Source of the DNA: Xanthobacteraceae bacterium 501b
GTDB taxonomy: Bacteria > Pseudomonadota > Alphaproteobacteria > Rhizobiales > Xanthobacteraceae
DNA: 64,000 nucleotides
Direction of reading: 5' to 3'
NCBI GenBank assembly: GCA_000378025.1
Contig: KB899087.1
Location: 496,001-560,000 of the forward strand
Numbering within the stretch: position 1 is the first letter of the stretch; every line of letters begins with the position of its first letter. Of this stretch, positions 19,782 to 28,814 are shown in pieces. The notes under the pieces were generated by a model. It made no database searches and was not told the origin of the DNA. It was given only the letters and a program-made list of their open reading frames with translations. The translations under genes and the position numbers were made by a program.

Positions 19782-20150
19782 GTGAGGAACCCCATCGTGA
19801 GTCTCGCCCCCCTCGAACAGATCACCTTCGCCGATTTCCTGAAAGTGGATATCCGCGTCGGCACCATCATCCAGGCCGAGACCTTCCCGGAGGCGCGCAA
19901 GCCGGCGCTCAAGCTGGTGATCGATTTCGGCCCGCATATCGGCTGCAAGAAGTCCTCGGCCCAGATCACCGTGCATTACGCGGCGGAGGATTTGATCGGG
20001 CGGCAGGTGGCGGCGGTGGTGAATTTCCCCTCCCGCCAGATCGGCCCGATCATGTCCGAGGTGCTGACCCTCGGCTTCCCGGACGAGGACGGCGCCGTGG
20101 TGCTGTTCAAGCCCGACCAGGAAGTGCCGAACGGCGCGCGGCTGTTCTGA
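19782..20150 (+). CDS. csaA: CsaA-like tRNA-binding domain protein
   Basis: 122 residues or slightly fewer. A single EMAP/tRNA-binding OB domain matches Csa[41 protein letters not shown] and [19 protein letters not shown]. CsaA homologues bind tRNA and have been described as secretion-related chaperones. Two GTG starts are possible, 19782 and 19797; the second has GAGG nine bases ahead and could be the true start. Confidence 0.9.
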   Translation: MRNPIVSLAPLEQITFADFLKVDIRVGTIIQAETFPEARKPALKLVIDFGPHIGCKKSSAQITVHYAAEDLIGRQVAAVVNFPSRQIGPIMSEVLTLGFPDEDGAVVLFKPDQEVPNGARLF

Positions 20151-20160
20151 GGGGCGTGCG

Positions 20161-20790
20161 GTGCCCCCGCTTGAACTGATGGCCGCCTTCGCCGCCGCCG
20201 CCGCGATCTATGCCTTCATGCCCGGCCCTGCCATGCTCTACGCGGCGGCCCAGACTCTGGGGCATGGGCGACGGGCCGGGCTGATGGCGGCGCTCGGCAT
20301 CCATCTTGGCGGCTATGTCCATGTGCTGGCCGCGGGGCTTGGCCTGTCGGCGCTGTTCGCCGCCGTGCCGTTGCTCTATGTCGCCGTGAAGTTGCTCGGC
20401 GCCTTCTATCTCGTCTATCTCGGGCTGCGTCTCGTGTGCCGGCGCGGCGCACATCCTGCTGTCGAGGGAGGGCCGGCACGGTCGGCGCGGCGGGCTTTTG
20501 CCGAGAGCGTTGCGGTCGAGGTGCTCAACCCGAAGACCGCTCTGTTCTTCATCGCCTTCCTGCCGCAGTTCACCGATGCGGCGGCGGCGCTGCCACTGTG
20601 GGCGCAACTGCTGATCCTCGGCACGCTGGTGAATGCGATGTTCACCGCCGCCGATCTGGTTTGCGTGTGCATGGCCGGAGCGATCCTGCGGCACCTGCGA
20701 GGTTCGGATGAGCTGCGGAGGTGGGCGGCGCGGCTTGGTGGCGGGCTGCTGATCGGCCTCGGGGCGCGGCTGGCGCTGCAGCGCGGCTAG
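20161..20790 (+). CDS. LysE/RhtB-family amino acid exporter
   Basis: 209 residues with about six membrane helices. The first helix contains YAFMPGPAMLYAAAQTLGHG, with the Gly-Pro motif of RhtB/LysE transporters, followed by GRRAGLMAALGIHLGGYVHV. The central loop is basic and a long LGAFYLVYLGLRLV helix precedes it. Such proteins export amino acids or homoserine lactone-like compounds. GTG start 20161, 10 bases after csaA, suggests a shared transcript. The stop codon directly adjoins a mosaic repeat. Confidence 0.9.
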   Translation: MPPLELMAAFAAAAAIYAFMPGPAMLYAAAQTLGHGRRAGLMAALGIHLGGYVHVLAAGLGLSALFAAVPLLYVAVKLLGAFYLVYLGLRLVCRRGAHPAVEGGPARSARRAFAESVAVEVLNPKTALFFIAFLPQFTDAAAALPLWAQLLILGTLVNAMFTAADLVCVCMAGAILRHLRGSDELRRWAARLGGGLLIGLGARLALQRG

Positions 20791-20891
20791 TCATTTCACT
20801 GTTTCATGGAAACAGTGAAATGATCTAATTCTCTGTTTTATCGCGTTTTCTTCACGCGAACCGGCATCCACTTCGCTCGAAAACGCTCTAG
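20791..20891. repeat. ~100 bp mosaic palindromic repeat, copy A
   Basis: The 5' part is a perfect 15-bp hairpin: TCATTTCACTGTTTC, ATG loop, GAAACAGTGAAATGA. The 3' part carries TTTTCTTCACGCGAACCGG and CCACTTCGCTCGAAAACGC, nearly identical to the element at 42659-42765. The 5' hairpins of the two copies differ, so the family is a mosaic. The type is widespread in Rhizobiales intergenic regions. It lies between two convergent genes and may also end both transcripts. Confidence 0.75.
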
Positions 20892-20900
20892 TCGCGCTCT

Positions 20901-22304
20901 TCAGACCGGAATCCGGATCGCCGCCCGCAGGCCGCCGAGCGCGCTCTCGCCGAGGATGACGTCGCCGCCATGGGCGCGGGCGGCGTCGCGGGCGATGGTG
21001 AGGCCGAGGCCGGAGCCGCCGGCGTCCTGGTTGCGCGCCTCGTCCAGCCGGAAGAACGGGCGGAAGACATCCTCGCGCAGCGCGGGGGCGATGCCGGGCC
21101 CGTCATCGTCGACGGCGATGGTGAGCCAGCGCTCGTCGCGGGTGCCTGTGATCTCGATGCGCGCGCCGTGCCGGCCGGCATTGCCGACCAGATTGGCGAG
21201 GCAGCGGCGGAAGGCGTCGACCCGCACCATCACCATCGGGTCGCCGCTGTAGCTGGCGCTGACCTTCGCGCCCTGGCGCTCGGCATTGATCCGCGCCTCC
21301 TCGATCAGCCGCGCCATGTCGGCCATCGCCGGCGTCTCGGCGACATCCTCGCGGGCGAAGGCGAGATAGGCTTCCAGCATGCTCTGGAGATCGTCGACAT
21401 CCTTGCGCAGCGCCTCGGTGTCGGCGCTGTCGCCGAGCAGCGCCAGTTCCAGCTTGAAGCGGGTGAGGATGGTCCGCATGTCGTGGCTGACGCCGGCGAG
21501 CATGGTGGTGCGCTGCTCGATCTGCCGCTCGATCCGCCGCTTCATCTCCAGGAAGGCCAGCGCCGCGCCGCGCACCTCGCGCGCCCCGCGCGGGCGGAAG
21601 CCGGGCACGTCGCGGCCCTTGCCGAAGGCGATGGCGGCATCGGCCAGCGCCTCGATCGGCTTGATCTGGTTGCGCAGGAACAGGATGGCGACCGCCATCA
21701 GCACCAGCGCGGTGCCCACCATCCACAACAGGAAGATGTGCGAATTGGAGAGATAGGCCTGGCTGCGACGGGCGAAGACCCGCAGCACCATGCCATCCAT
21801 CTGCACCCGCACCTCGATCAGGTTCGAATTGCCCACCGTATCGGTCCAGAACGGCCGGTGCAGCCGCTTCGCCAGTTCGCCGGTGAAGGCGGAATCGAGG
21901 GTGGAGAAGAAGGGCTTGGGGCCGGGCGGCGGCAGGCGCTCGCCGGGCAGGAAATCCACCGTCAGGCCCATGGTGATCTGGGCGATCCGCTTGATCTTGT
22001 CCTGGTCTTCCTCGGTGGGGAAGGCGAGGGCGAGCTGGGTGACGGCGGTGATGTCCTGCGACACCGCCGCCGACAGGCGGCGGGTCACGGTGTTGTAGTG
22101 CCGCTCCATGAAGACGAAGGCGAGCACCGATTGCAGGATCACCACCGGGGTGACGATGATGATCAGCGAACGGGCGAACAGCCCCTTCGGCATGATGCGG
22201 TTGAACCACGCGCCGAAGCGGGCATTGTTCTCGCGCATGCGGCGCTGGGTCAGGCGAAGGCGGGCGCGGGCGGCGCCGACGACGCTGGTGTCGCGGGCGC
22301 TCAA
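20901..22304 (-). CDS. EnvZ-type sensor histidine kinase
   Basis: 467 residues. Two membrane helices (about 46-66 and 190-210) enclose a ~125-residue periplasmic sensor. A HAMP-like stretch follows, then the H-box SHDMRTILTRFKLELALLGD (His274), an N-box around FRRCLANLVGNAGRHGARIE and the ATP lid DDDGPGIAP with GGSGLGLTIARDAARAHGG. It is EnvZ-like in size and in the DMRT H-box. It would phosphorylate the OmpR-type regulator encoded just upstream, with a four-base overlap. The stimulus is unknown. Confidence 0.93.
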   Translation of the reverse strand: MSARDTSVVGAARARLRLTQRRMRENNARFGAWFNRIMPKGLFARSLIIIVTPVVILQSVLAFVFMERHYNTVTRRLSAAVSQDITAVTQLALAFPTEEDQDKIKRIAQITMGLTVDFLPGERLPPPGPKPFFSTLDSAFTGELAKRLHRPFWTDTVGNSNLIEVRVQMDGMVLRVFARRSQAYLSNSHIFLLWMVGTALVLMAVAILFLRNQIKPIEALADAAIAFGKGRDVPGFRPRGAREVRGAALAFLEMKRRIERQIEQRTTMLAGVSHDMRTILTRFKLELALLGDSADTEALRKDVDDLQSMLEAYLAFAREDVAETPAMADMARLIEEARINAERQGAKVSASYSGDPMVMVRVDAFRRCLANLVGNAGRHGARIEITGTRDERWLTIAVDDDGPGIAPALREDVFRPFFRLDEARNQDAGGSGLGLTIARDAARAHGGDVILGESALGGLRAAIRIPV

Positions 22305-23041
22305 GGAGCGACGACCAGCCGGTAGCCGACGCCGCGCACCGTCTGCACATAGGCGGGATTGGCCGGGTCACGCTCGATCTTGCGGCGCAGTCGGTTCACC
22401 TGCACGTCCACCGCCCGGTCGCCGGCAGCGACGCCGGGGGCCACCAAGTCCTGGCGCGGCACGGTCTGGCCCGGCGCCTCGCCGAGCACCCGCAGCATGT
22501 CGCGCTCGCGGTCGGTGAGGCGCACCATCTCGCCCTCGCGGGTGAGTTCGCCGCGCGCCAGATGGAAGCTGAACGGGCCGAAGCGCACCGTTTCGATCGC
22601 CTGCGCCGGCGGGGTGGCCGAGCGCTTGATGATGTTGCCGATCCGCAGCAGCAATTCGCGCGGCTCGAACGGCTTGGCGAGGTAGTCGTCGGCGCCGATT
22701 TCCAGCCCCTGGATGCGGTCGCCCGGCTCGGAGCGGGCGGTGAGCATGAGGATCGGCACGGAAGAAGTTTCGCGCACCCCGCGGGCGAGGTCGAAGCCGG
22801 TTTCGCCAGGCATCATCACGTCGAGAATCAGCAGGTCGAAGGTGAGGCCGGCGAGCCGGGCGCGGGCATCGGCGCCCGATTCCGCCGTGGTGACGCGGTA
22901 GCCATGCTCGCTGAGGAAGCGCGAGAGCAGGTCGCGGATGCGCCGGTCGTCATCGACGATGAGCAGGTGGAAGGCGTCGTCGGCAGGCATGGTGCGGGCT
23001 TCCCTTGCCGCCGCGACCGGGCTTTGGCGGGCGTCGAGCAT
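22301..23041 (-). CDS. OmpR-type response regulator
   Basis: 246 residues; the true start may be the internal ATG at 22990. The receiver domain has acidic residues LIVDDDRR, phosphoacceptor Asp74 in LLILDVMMPG, LMLTARS and the conserved Lys in YLAKPFEP. The C-terminal winged helix includes VRLTDRERDMLRVLGEAPGQ and DVQVNRLRRKIERDPANPAY. It works with the histidine kinase that overlaps it and lies 14 bases downstream of a MarR gene. Target promoters are not known; the neighbouring Omp-type porins are only a guess. Confidence 0.94.
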   Translation of the reverse strand: MLDARQSPVAAAREARTMPADDAFHLLIVDDDRRIRDLLSRFLSEHGYRVTTAESGADARARLAGLTFDLLILDVMMPGETGFDLARGVRETSSVPILMLTARSEPGDRIQGLEIGADDYLAKPFEPRELLLRIGNIIKRSATPPAQAIETVRFGPFSFHLARGELTREGEMVRLTDRERDMLRVLGEAPGQTVPRQDLVAPGVAAGDRAVDVQVNRLRRKIERDPANPAYVQTVRGVGYRLVVAP

Positions 23042-23055
23042 GGCGATCCTCCCCG

Positions 23056-23640
23056 TCAGCCGGCCGGCCGGCTGCGGGCGGCGCTGCGCGCCTCCACGGC
23101 CTGGTCGGCGCGGGCGATCAGCTTCTCTGTCGGGCTGCGATCTTCCGGGTCGATCATGGCGACAAGAAAGCGGCGCACGACATCGCGCGCATCGCCGCCG
23201 CTCTCTTCCAGCGCGCGGCGCAGGCGGCGCGACTGGATGGCGACGAATTCCTGGGTCAGCGCCTCGCCCTTCGGGGTGAGGTAAAGCAGGCGCTGGCGGC
23301 GGTCGGAGGCGCCGGCCCGGCTGTCGATGAAGCCCTGGTCCACCAGCTCGCGCAGCACCCGGCCGAGGCTCTGCTTGGTGATGCGCAGAATGTCGAGCAG
23401 GTCGGTAACGCGCATCCCGGGATGGCGATTGACGAAATGCAGCACCCGGTGATGGGCCCGGCCGAAGCCGAAGCCGTGCAGGATCTCGTCGGGATCGCTG
23501 ACGAAATTGCGATAGGCGAAAAACAGAAGCTCGATCAGGTCGAGCATCGGCTCGCCTTCCGGGGCGGGGGACAGGCGCGGGGCAGCCCCCGGCTCGCTCT
23601 TGCCGGTGCGCGCTGTCAGCGAGACATTTATGTCAGCCAT
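23056..23640 (-). CDS. MarR-family transcriptional regulator
   Basis: 194 residues. A winged helix-turn-helix occupies residues ~55-130: GRAHHRVLHFVNRHPGMRVT, DLLDILRITKQSLGRVLREL and DSRAGASDRRQRLLYLTPKG, the last being the wing. Helical flanks form the dimer. It heads an apparent operon with the response regulator and kinase and is divergent from the aminotransferase gene. An AACGA-N5-TCGTT inverted repeat upstream (23683-23697) is a candidate binding site. Whether it controls itself, the aminotransferase or both is inference. Confidence 0.9.
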   Translation of the reverse strand: MADINVSLTARTGKSEPGAAPRLSPAPEGEPMLDLIELLFFAYRNFVSDPDEILHGFGFGRAHHRVLHFVNRHPGMRVTDLLDILRITKQSLGRVLRELVDQGFIDSRAGASDRRQRLLYLTPKGEALTQEFVAIQSRRLRRALEESGGDARDVVRRFLVAMIDPEDRSPTEKLIARADQAVEARSAARSRPAG

Positions 23641-23682
23641 GTTGACTTTTTTCGTTATGATCGTTACCCAGATGTCCCGTTC

Positions 23683-23697
23683 AACGAAAGGATCGTT
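23683..23697. promoter_or_regulatory. Candidate operator between MarR and aminotransferase genes
   Basis: AACGA-AAGGA-TCGTT forms a 5-bp inverted repeat in the 251-base divergent region. A related TTCGTTATGATCGTTAC stretch lies about 30 bases closer to the MarR gene, near a TTGACT hexamer. The half-site size and place fit a MarR-dimer site, but the repeat is short and could arise by chance. Confidence 0.35.
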
Positions 23698-23891
23698 CGG
23701 CTAGCCGCCCGATCCGCCTCGGAACAGGATAGAGTCGCGCTCGCTCTTACTGAGCCGCGACGATAACGGGACTTCGGCCGCGAGGCAAAGCGTTGCGCGC
23801 TCGCCTGACAGGCCGTAGCCACCATGCCGAAGGAACAGAAGGGCTCCGGCGCCTCCCATGGCGCGCTGGCGCCCCGGTTGGGAGACTTACC

Positions 23892-24782
23892 ATGGCGAGC
23901 GAACCTTTCGACAAACGCAGCGGCTGGATCTGGTATGACGGCGCCTTCGTGCCCTGGCAGGACGCGCAGGTCCATGTACTGACCCACGGGCTGCACTATG
24001 GCAGCTGCGTCTTCGAGGGCGAGCGCGCCTATGGCGGCGAGATCTTCAAGCTGGACGAGCACACGGCGCGGCTGAAGCACAGCGCCGAACTGCTCGATTT
24101 CGAGATCCCCTATGGCACGGACGAGATCAACGCCGCCTGCCGCGAGCTGCTGGTGCGGCAGAAGCTGAACGACGCCTATCTGCGTCCCGTCGCCTGGCGC
24201 GGCTCGGACATGATGGGCGTTTCGGCCCAGCACAACCAGATCCACCTCGCCATCGCGGCGTGGGAATGGCCGAGCTATTTCGATCCGGCCCAGCGGCTCA
24301 AGGGCATCCGCATCGGCATGGCGAAGTACCGCCGTCCCGACCCGATGACCGCGCCCTCGACCTCCAAGGCGGCCGGGCTCTACATGATCTGCACCATCTC
24401 CAAGCACGCCGCCGAGCGCGAGGGCTTCGCTGACGCGCTGATGCTGGACTGGCGCGGCCGTGTCGCCGAATGCACCGGCGCCAATGTGTTCTTCGCCAAG
24501 GACGGAGTGATCCACACGCCTGACGCCGACGCCTTCCTGAATGGCATCACCCGCCAGACGGTGATCGCGCTCGCCAAGCGGCGCGGCATCGAGGTGGTGG
24601 AACGGGCGATCATGCCGGAGGAACTGCCGAGCTTCGACGAGTGCTTCATCACCGGCACCGCCGCCGAGGTGACGCCGGTCGCCGAGATCGCCGGCCAGCA
24701 CTTCCAGCCCGGCCCGGTCACCAAGACGCTGCTGGAGGACTATATGTCCGAAGTGCAGCCGAAGAAGGCCGAGGCGGCCTGA
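23892..24782 (+). CDS. ilvE: Branched-chain amino acid aminotransferase
   Basis: 296 residues from ATG 23892; the upstream open extension is not family-like. It is a fold-type IV PLP enzyme: HVLTHGLHYGSCVFEGERAY, YLRPVAWRGSDMMGVSAQHN, the substrate/lysine region TSKAAGLYMICTISKHAAER with the PLP Lys near TAPSTSKAAG, and EVTPVAEIAGQHFQPGPVTK. It exchanges amino groups between 2-oxoglutarate and leucine, isoleucine or valine. A strong terminator follows. The divergent MarR operon may regulate it. Confidence 0.93.
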   Translation: MASEPFDKRSGWIWYDGAFVPWQDAQVHVLTHGLHYGSCVFEGERAYGGEIFKLDEHTARLKHSAELLDFEIPYGTDEINAACRELLVRQKLNDAYLRPVAWRGSDMMGVSAQHNQIHLAIAAWEWPSYFDPAQRLKGIRIGMAKYRRPDPMTAPSTSKAAGLYMICTISKHAAEREGFADALMLDWRGRVAECTGANVFFAKDGVIHTPDADAFLNGITRQTVIALAKRRGIEVVERAIMPEELPSFDECFITGTAAEVTPVAEIAGQHFQPGPVTKTLLEDYMSEVQPKKAEAA

Positions 24783-24806
24783 GGGCTGCAAAGATCGCAG
24801 ACTGGA

Positions 24807-24833
24807 AATGCCGGCCTTCGGGCCGGCATTTTT
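24807..24833 (+). terminator. Rho-independent terminator after ilvE
   Basis: AATGCCGGCC, a TTCG tetraloop and GGCCGGCATT form a perfect 10-bp stem followed by TTT, 24 bases beyond the ilvE stop. Confidence 0.88.
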
Positions 24834-24884
24834 CGTTTGCCCGGCTCTTCGCGTCAGGCCGGCCCCAGCCCGCAGGGCGGAGAG

Positions 24885-24950
24885 CCGGGATCGCTTCCCG
24901 CTACCTCTCGGCCGAGGATCCCGGATCGTCTTGCGGCCGTCCGGGATGAC
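24885..24950. repeat. Small inverted-repeat element with CCGGGATC arms
   Basis: CCGGGATC at 24885-24892 and GATCCCGG at 24917-24924 are perfect reverse complements, followed by CCGGGATGAC. A similar CCGGGATGAC string occurs in the gap near 5530. It fills part of the space between the convergent ilvE and moaE genes and looks like a fragment of a dispersed intergenic repeat. Confidence 0.4.
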
Positions 24951-24974
24951 GGCGGCTGGCGGGCGGCCTCGGTG

Positions 24975-25433
24975 TCAGGCCCAGCGTTCCGCCGCCGCGT
25001 CGTCTTCGTCCTTGGCGGCGACCCAGCCCTTGCCGTCGTCGCGCTCTTCCATCTTCCAGAACGGCGCGCGTGTCTTCAGCCAGTCCATCAGGAATTCGGC
25101 GGCTTCGAAGGCTGCGGCGCGGTGGGCGGAGGCGGTGACGACGAGCACGATGTTGTCGCCCGGCACCATGCGGCCATAGCGGTGGATGACGGTGGCGCCG
25201 ACCAGCGGCCAGCGGGCGCGGGCCTGCTCCATCAGCCGGCCGATCTCCTCTTCCGCCATGCCGGGATAATGCTCCAGCGTCAGGGCGATGAGCGGCGCGC
25301 CGCCGGGCGCGTCCTGCGCGCGGCACAGGCCGGCGAAGGTGACGACCGCGCCGATGTCCGTGCGCCCGCGCGCCAGGGCGGCGGCCTCGGCGGCGGCGTC
25401 GAAATCCTGCGCCTGTATGCGGACGGTGAACAT
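24975..25433 (-). CDS. moaE: Molybdopterin synthase catalytic subunit MoaE
   Basis: 152 residues, MoaE length. Landmarks are GAVVTFAGLCR, LTLEHYPGMAEEEI, ATVIHRYGRMVPGDNIVLVV and the lysine-bearing WLKTRAPFWKMEE active-site region. With MoaD it forms the tetramer that adds two sulfurs to precursor Z (cPMP), making the molybdopterin dithiolene. It follows moaD by 15 bases. The C-terminal ~20 residues are an Asp/Ala-rich extension. Confidence 0.95.
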   Translation of the reverse strand: MFTVRIQAQDFDAAAEAAALARGRTDIGAVVTFAGLCRAQDAPGGAPLIALTLEHYPGMAEEEIGRLMEQARARWPLVGATVIHRYGRMVPGDNIVLVVTASAHRAAAFEAAEFLMDWLKTRAPFWKMEERDDGKGWVAAKDEDDAAAERWA

Positions 25434-25448
25434 CTCCGCCCTCCCGGT

Positions 25449-25700
25449 TCAGCCGCCCGTCATGGGCGGGAAGAAGGCAATCTCGCGCGCGGCGCCGAGC
25501 GGCGTGTCCGGCTTGGCGTGCCGCCGGTCGAGCGCGGCCCGCACGATACGCGGATTCTCGAAGGCACGGGCATAGCCCTCGCCGCGCGCGCCGAGAAAGG
25601 CGGCGAGTTCGGCGACGGTGGCGACGCCCTGCGGCAGGTCGATCTCCTCCGCCTCAAGGCCGATGCGCTCGCGCACCCAGGCGAAATAAAGCACCTTCAC
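25449..25700 (-). CDS. moaD: Molybdopterin synthase sulfur carrier subunit MoaD
   Basis: 83 residues with a ubiquitin-like fold. It starts MKVLYFAWVRERIG and ends FFPPMTGG, the C-terminal Gly-Gly that is thiocarboxylated for sulfur transfer. It overlaps pgsA by four bases and is followed by its partner moaE. Confidence 0.95.
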   Translation of the reverse strand: MKVLYFAWVRERIGLEAEEIDLPQGVATVAELAAFLGARGEGYARAFENPRIVRAALDRRHAKPDTPLGAAREIAFFPPMTGG

Positions 25701-26338
25701 GCATCATCCCCGATCAGATGGCGGGCGCCGGCGCGGAAATAGTCCCAGCCGGTATAGAGCGTCAGCAGCGCCGCGATCCACAACAGGCCGATGCCGAACA
25801 GCGTGATGCCTGGCACCACAAGGTCCGCCGCCGGCCCGGCCAGCAGCACGCCCACCGCCACGAGCTGGGCGGTGGTCTTCCATTTGGCGAGGCGGGTGAC
25901 GGGGACGCTGACCCGCAATTCGGCGAGAAATTCGCGCAGGCCGGAGACGAGAATCTCACGGCACAGAATCACCAGCGCCGCCCAGAGCGACCAGCCGCGA
26001 ATGGTGCCGTCCGAGGCCAGCATCAGCAGCGAGGCGGACACCAGCAGCTTGTCGGCGATCGGGTCCAGCATGCGGCCGATGGCCGATTGCTGCTGCCAGG
26101 CGCGGGCGAGGTAGCCGTCGAAGAAATCGGTGACGGCGGCGACGACATAGATGACCACCGCCACCCAGCGCAGCCAGACGCCGCCTTCCAATATGTCGGA
26201 CCAGAACAGGCAGGCCGCCACCAGCGGCACCGCCACGCAGCGGCCATAGGTGAGCAGATTGGGCAAAGACAAGGCGTGACCGCGAGTCACCTTGGCCGGC
26301 TCCCGTGCTGTCTGCGGGTTTGATGCAACATCGACCAT
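25697..26338 (-). CDS. pgsA: CDP-diacylglycerol-glycerol-3-phosphate 3-phosphatidyltransferase
   Basis: 213 residues with five or so membrane helices. The CDP-alcohol phosphotransferase signature is intact: DFFDGYLARAWQQQSAIGRM followed by LDPIADK, giving the D-x2-DG-x2-AR-x8-G-x3-D-x3-D pattern. It makes phosphatidylglycerol phosphate in the inner membrane, feeding the lipid that Lgt uses. uvrC lies upstream by 143 bases and moaD overlaps downstream; uvrC-pgsA-moaD-moaE is a conserved alphaproteobacterial order. Confidence 0.95.
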   Translation of the reverse strand: MVDVASNPQTAREPAKVTRGHALSLPNLLTYGRCVAVPLVAACLFWSDILEGGVWLRWVAVVIYVVAAVTDFFDGYLARAWQQQSAIGRMLDPIADKLLVSASLLMLASDGTIRGWSLWAALVILCREILVSGLREFLAELRVSVPVTRLAKWKTTAQLVAVGVLLAGPAADLVVPGITLFGIGLLWIAALLTLYTGWDYFRAGARHLIGDDA

Positions 26339-26481
26339 AGTGCGCCGGCTCCCTCACAGGCAGGTAAACACGCGAGCCGGCTACGTCAATTGCGTGGCGG
26401 CCATTGCTTTGCCTGCCGTGGCGCTTTCACGATGCGGCAGGGCTGTGGCCATCGCATGACGGGAATGGCCGGACAGGCGCT

Positions 26482-28638
26482 TCATGTGGCTTTCGCATGA
26501 AAGAAGTCATAAACCGCCCGCGCCATCGCCGCGTTCACCCCCGGCACACCCTCAAGATCGGCGAGCGAGGCGCGCTCGATCGCCTTCAGAGTTCCAAAAT
26601 GGTGCAGCAGCGCGCGTTTACGAGTGGGGCCGATGCCGGGAATTTCCTGCAGGCCGGCCTGGGTGATGTCCTTCTTGCGGCGGGCGCGGTGCGAGCCGAT
26701 GGCGAAGCGGTGCGCCTCGTCGCGCAGGCGCTGGATGAAATAGAGCACCGGGTCGCGCGGCTCCAGCCGGAAAGGCTCGCGGCCATCGGCATAGAAGGTC
26801 TCGCGGCCGGCATCGCGGTCCGGGCCCTTGGCGACGCCGACCATCGGCACATCGGTGACGCCGAGCCCGGCCAGGGTTTCGCGCGCGGCCTTCAACTGGC
26901 CGGGGCCACCATCGATCAGCAGCAGGTCCGGCCAGGCCGAGGAGGCGGCGGAGGCTTCCACCTCGGCGCCTTCGCTCGCCCCATCGGCGAGGGATAGCCC
27001 GCCAAGCGGGTCGGCGTGGGGGAGGGCGTTCGCCACGCTCGGCGCGGTTTCCCCCTCGCCCGGGCGCTCTCCCAGGTGGGGAGAGGGCGCGGCCTCCCCC
27101 TCGGCGAGAGAGGTCGCGCCGGCCGGAATCGCCCGTGGATTCTCCTTCAGCAGGCGGGAGAAGCGGCGGGTCAGCACTTCGCGCATCATGCCGTAATCGT
27201 CGCCGGGGGTGAGTTCGGTCGAGCGGATGTTGAACTTGCGGTACTGGCTCTTGGCGAAGCCCTCCGGCCCGGCCACGATCATGCCCCCCACCGCATTGCT
27301 GCCCATGATGTGGCTGTTGTCATAGACCTCGATGCGCCGGGGCGGCGCCTTGAGGGCGAAGGCGCGGGCGAGTTCCTCCAGCAGCCGGGCCTGGCTGGCG
27401 CTCTCGGCCAGCTTGCGGCCCAGCGCCTCGCGGGCATTCTGCAAGGCGTGCTCGACCAGCTCGCGCTTCTCGCCGCGCTTGGGCGCCGCGACCTCCACCC
27501 GGTGGCCGGCGCGGGTGGAGAGCGCCTCCTCCAGCAGTTCGCGCTCGGCGATGTCGTGGCTGATCAGCACGAGGCGCGGGCAGGGCTTGTCCTCGTAGAA
27601 CTGGGCCAGGAACGATTCCAGCACCTCGCCGATCTCCAGCGTCCGGTCGGCGCGGGGATAGAGCGCGTGGTTGCCCCAGTTCTGGCCGGTGCGGAAGAAG
27701 AACACCTGCACGCAGGTCGCCCCGCCCTCCTGGTGGATGGCGAACACATCCGCCTCCTCCACCGAGCGCGGGTTGATGCCCTGCGTGCCCTGAACGGCGG
27801 AAAGCGCGGCGAGGCGGTCGCGCAGGGCGGCGGCGCGCTCGAATTCCAGTTCCTGCGAGGCGGCTTCCATCTCGCGCGCCAGCTGTTCCTTCACCGCCTT
27901 GCTGCGGCCGGAGAGGAAGTCGCGCGCCTCGTGCACATATTCGGCGTAGTCGGTGTGGCTGACCTCGCCGGTGCAGGGGCCGGCGCAGCGCTTGATCTGG
28001 AACAGCAGGCAGGGGCGGGTGCGGGCCTCGTAGAAGCTGTCCGAGCAGGAGCGCACCAGAAACGCCTTCTGCAGCGCGTTGATGGTGCGGTTCACCGCCC
28101 AGACCGAGGCGAAGGGGCCGTAATAATCGCCCGGCCGGTTGCGGGCGCCGCGGTGCTTGGTGATCTGCGGCGACACATGATCCTTGGTGATGAGGATATA
28201 GGGAAACGACTTGTCGTCGCGCAGCAGCACGTTGAAGCGCGGGCGCAGCTGCTTGATGAAGTTGGCCTCCAGCAGCAGCGCCTCGGTCTCGGTGCCGGTG
28301 GAGACGAATTCCATCTCGCAGGTGGCCGCCACCATCCGCATGATGCGGGCGGTGAGCCCTGTGGGGCGGGTATAGGCGACGATGCGGCGCTTGATGCTCT
28401 TGGCCTTGCCGACATACAGCACCGCCCCGTCAGCGCCGATCATGCGGTAGACGCCGGGCCCGTTCGGCGCGTGCTTGAGGGCGCGGACAATGGCGGCGCG
28501 GCCCATGGCGACGGAGCCCGGCGCGGGCTCGGCCTCCTCGGCAAGGTCGGCAATAAGGGCCTCGTCCTGGTCCAGCTCGGCGATGTCGGCATCGTCGGCG
28601 TCGAGGTCGGGCATGTCGCGGGTCGGTCGGGCAATCAT
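26482..28638 (-). CDS. uvrC: Excinuclease ABC subunit C
   Basis: 718 residues, longer than the ~610 of E. coli UvrC. Domains in order: acidic N-terminal extension (~45 residues, Asp/Glu-rich), GIY-YIG nuclease ([20 protein letters not shown]), Cys-rich [22 protein letters not shown] helix ([20 protein letters not shown]), the RNase H-like nuclease with [16 protein letters not shown], and a C-terminal double HhH ([20 protein letters not shown]). A ~60-residue Ser/Glu/Pro-rich insert sits in the second nuclease domain before [10 protein letters not shown]. UvrC makes both cuts around bulky DNA damage with UvrA and UvrB (uvrB is at 40044). Confidence 0.96.
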   Translation of the reverse strand: MIARPTRDMPDLDADDADIAELDQDEALIADLAEEAEPAPGSVAMGRAAIVRALKHAPNGPGVYRMIGADGAVLYVGKAKSIKRRIVAYTRPTGLTARIMRMVAATCEMEFVSTGTETEALLLEANFIKQLRPRFNVLLRDDKSFPYILITKDHVSPQITKHRGARNRPGDYYGPFASVWAVNRTINALQKAFLVRSCSDSFYEARTRPCLLFQIKRCAGPCTGEVSHTDYAEYVHEARDFLSGRSKAVKEQLAREMEAASQELEFERAAALRDRLAALSAVQGTQGINPRSVEEADVFAIHQEGGATCVQVFFFRTGQNWGNHALYPRADRTLEIGEVLESFLAQFYEDKPCPRLVLISHDIAERELLEEALSTRAGHRVEVAAPKRGEKRELVEHALQNAREALGRKLAESASQARLLEELARAFALKAPPRRIEVYDNSHIMGSNAVGGMIVAGPEGFAKSQYRKFNIRSTELTPGDDYGMMREVLTRRFSRLLKENPRAIPAGATSLAEGEAAPSPHLGERPGEGETAPSVANALPHADPLGGLSLADGASEGAEVEASAASSAWPDLLLIDGGPGQLKAARETLAGLGVTDVPMVGVAKGPDRDAGRETFYADGREPFRLEPRDPVLYFIQRLRDEAHRFAIGSHRARRKKDITQAGLQEIPGIGPTRKRALLHHFGTLKAIERASLADLEGVPGVNAAMARAVYDFFHAKAT

Positions 28639-28814
28639 GAGTCCCTAGATACGTATTTGCGCTCCTCGCGAACAGGGGGCGGCGCATGTTCCCGGCGCCT
28701 GTTTCCGGCGCGTGTTCCCGCTACGGCACAGGGCACGAAAATGCATCGGGCGTCGGCCGGCCATGCGCCGGCGGCCGGTGTCAGCGCCGGCAAAAGGGTC
28801 TAAGGGAGCCCATC

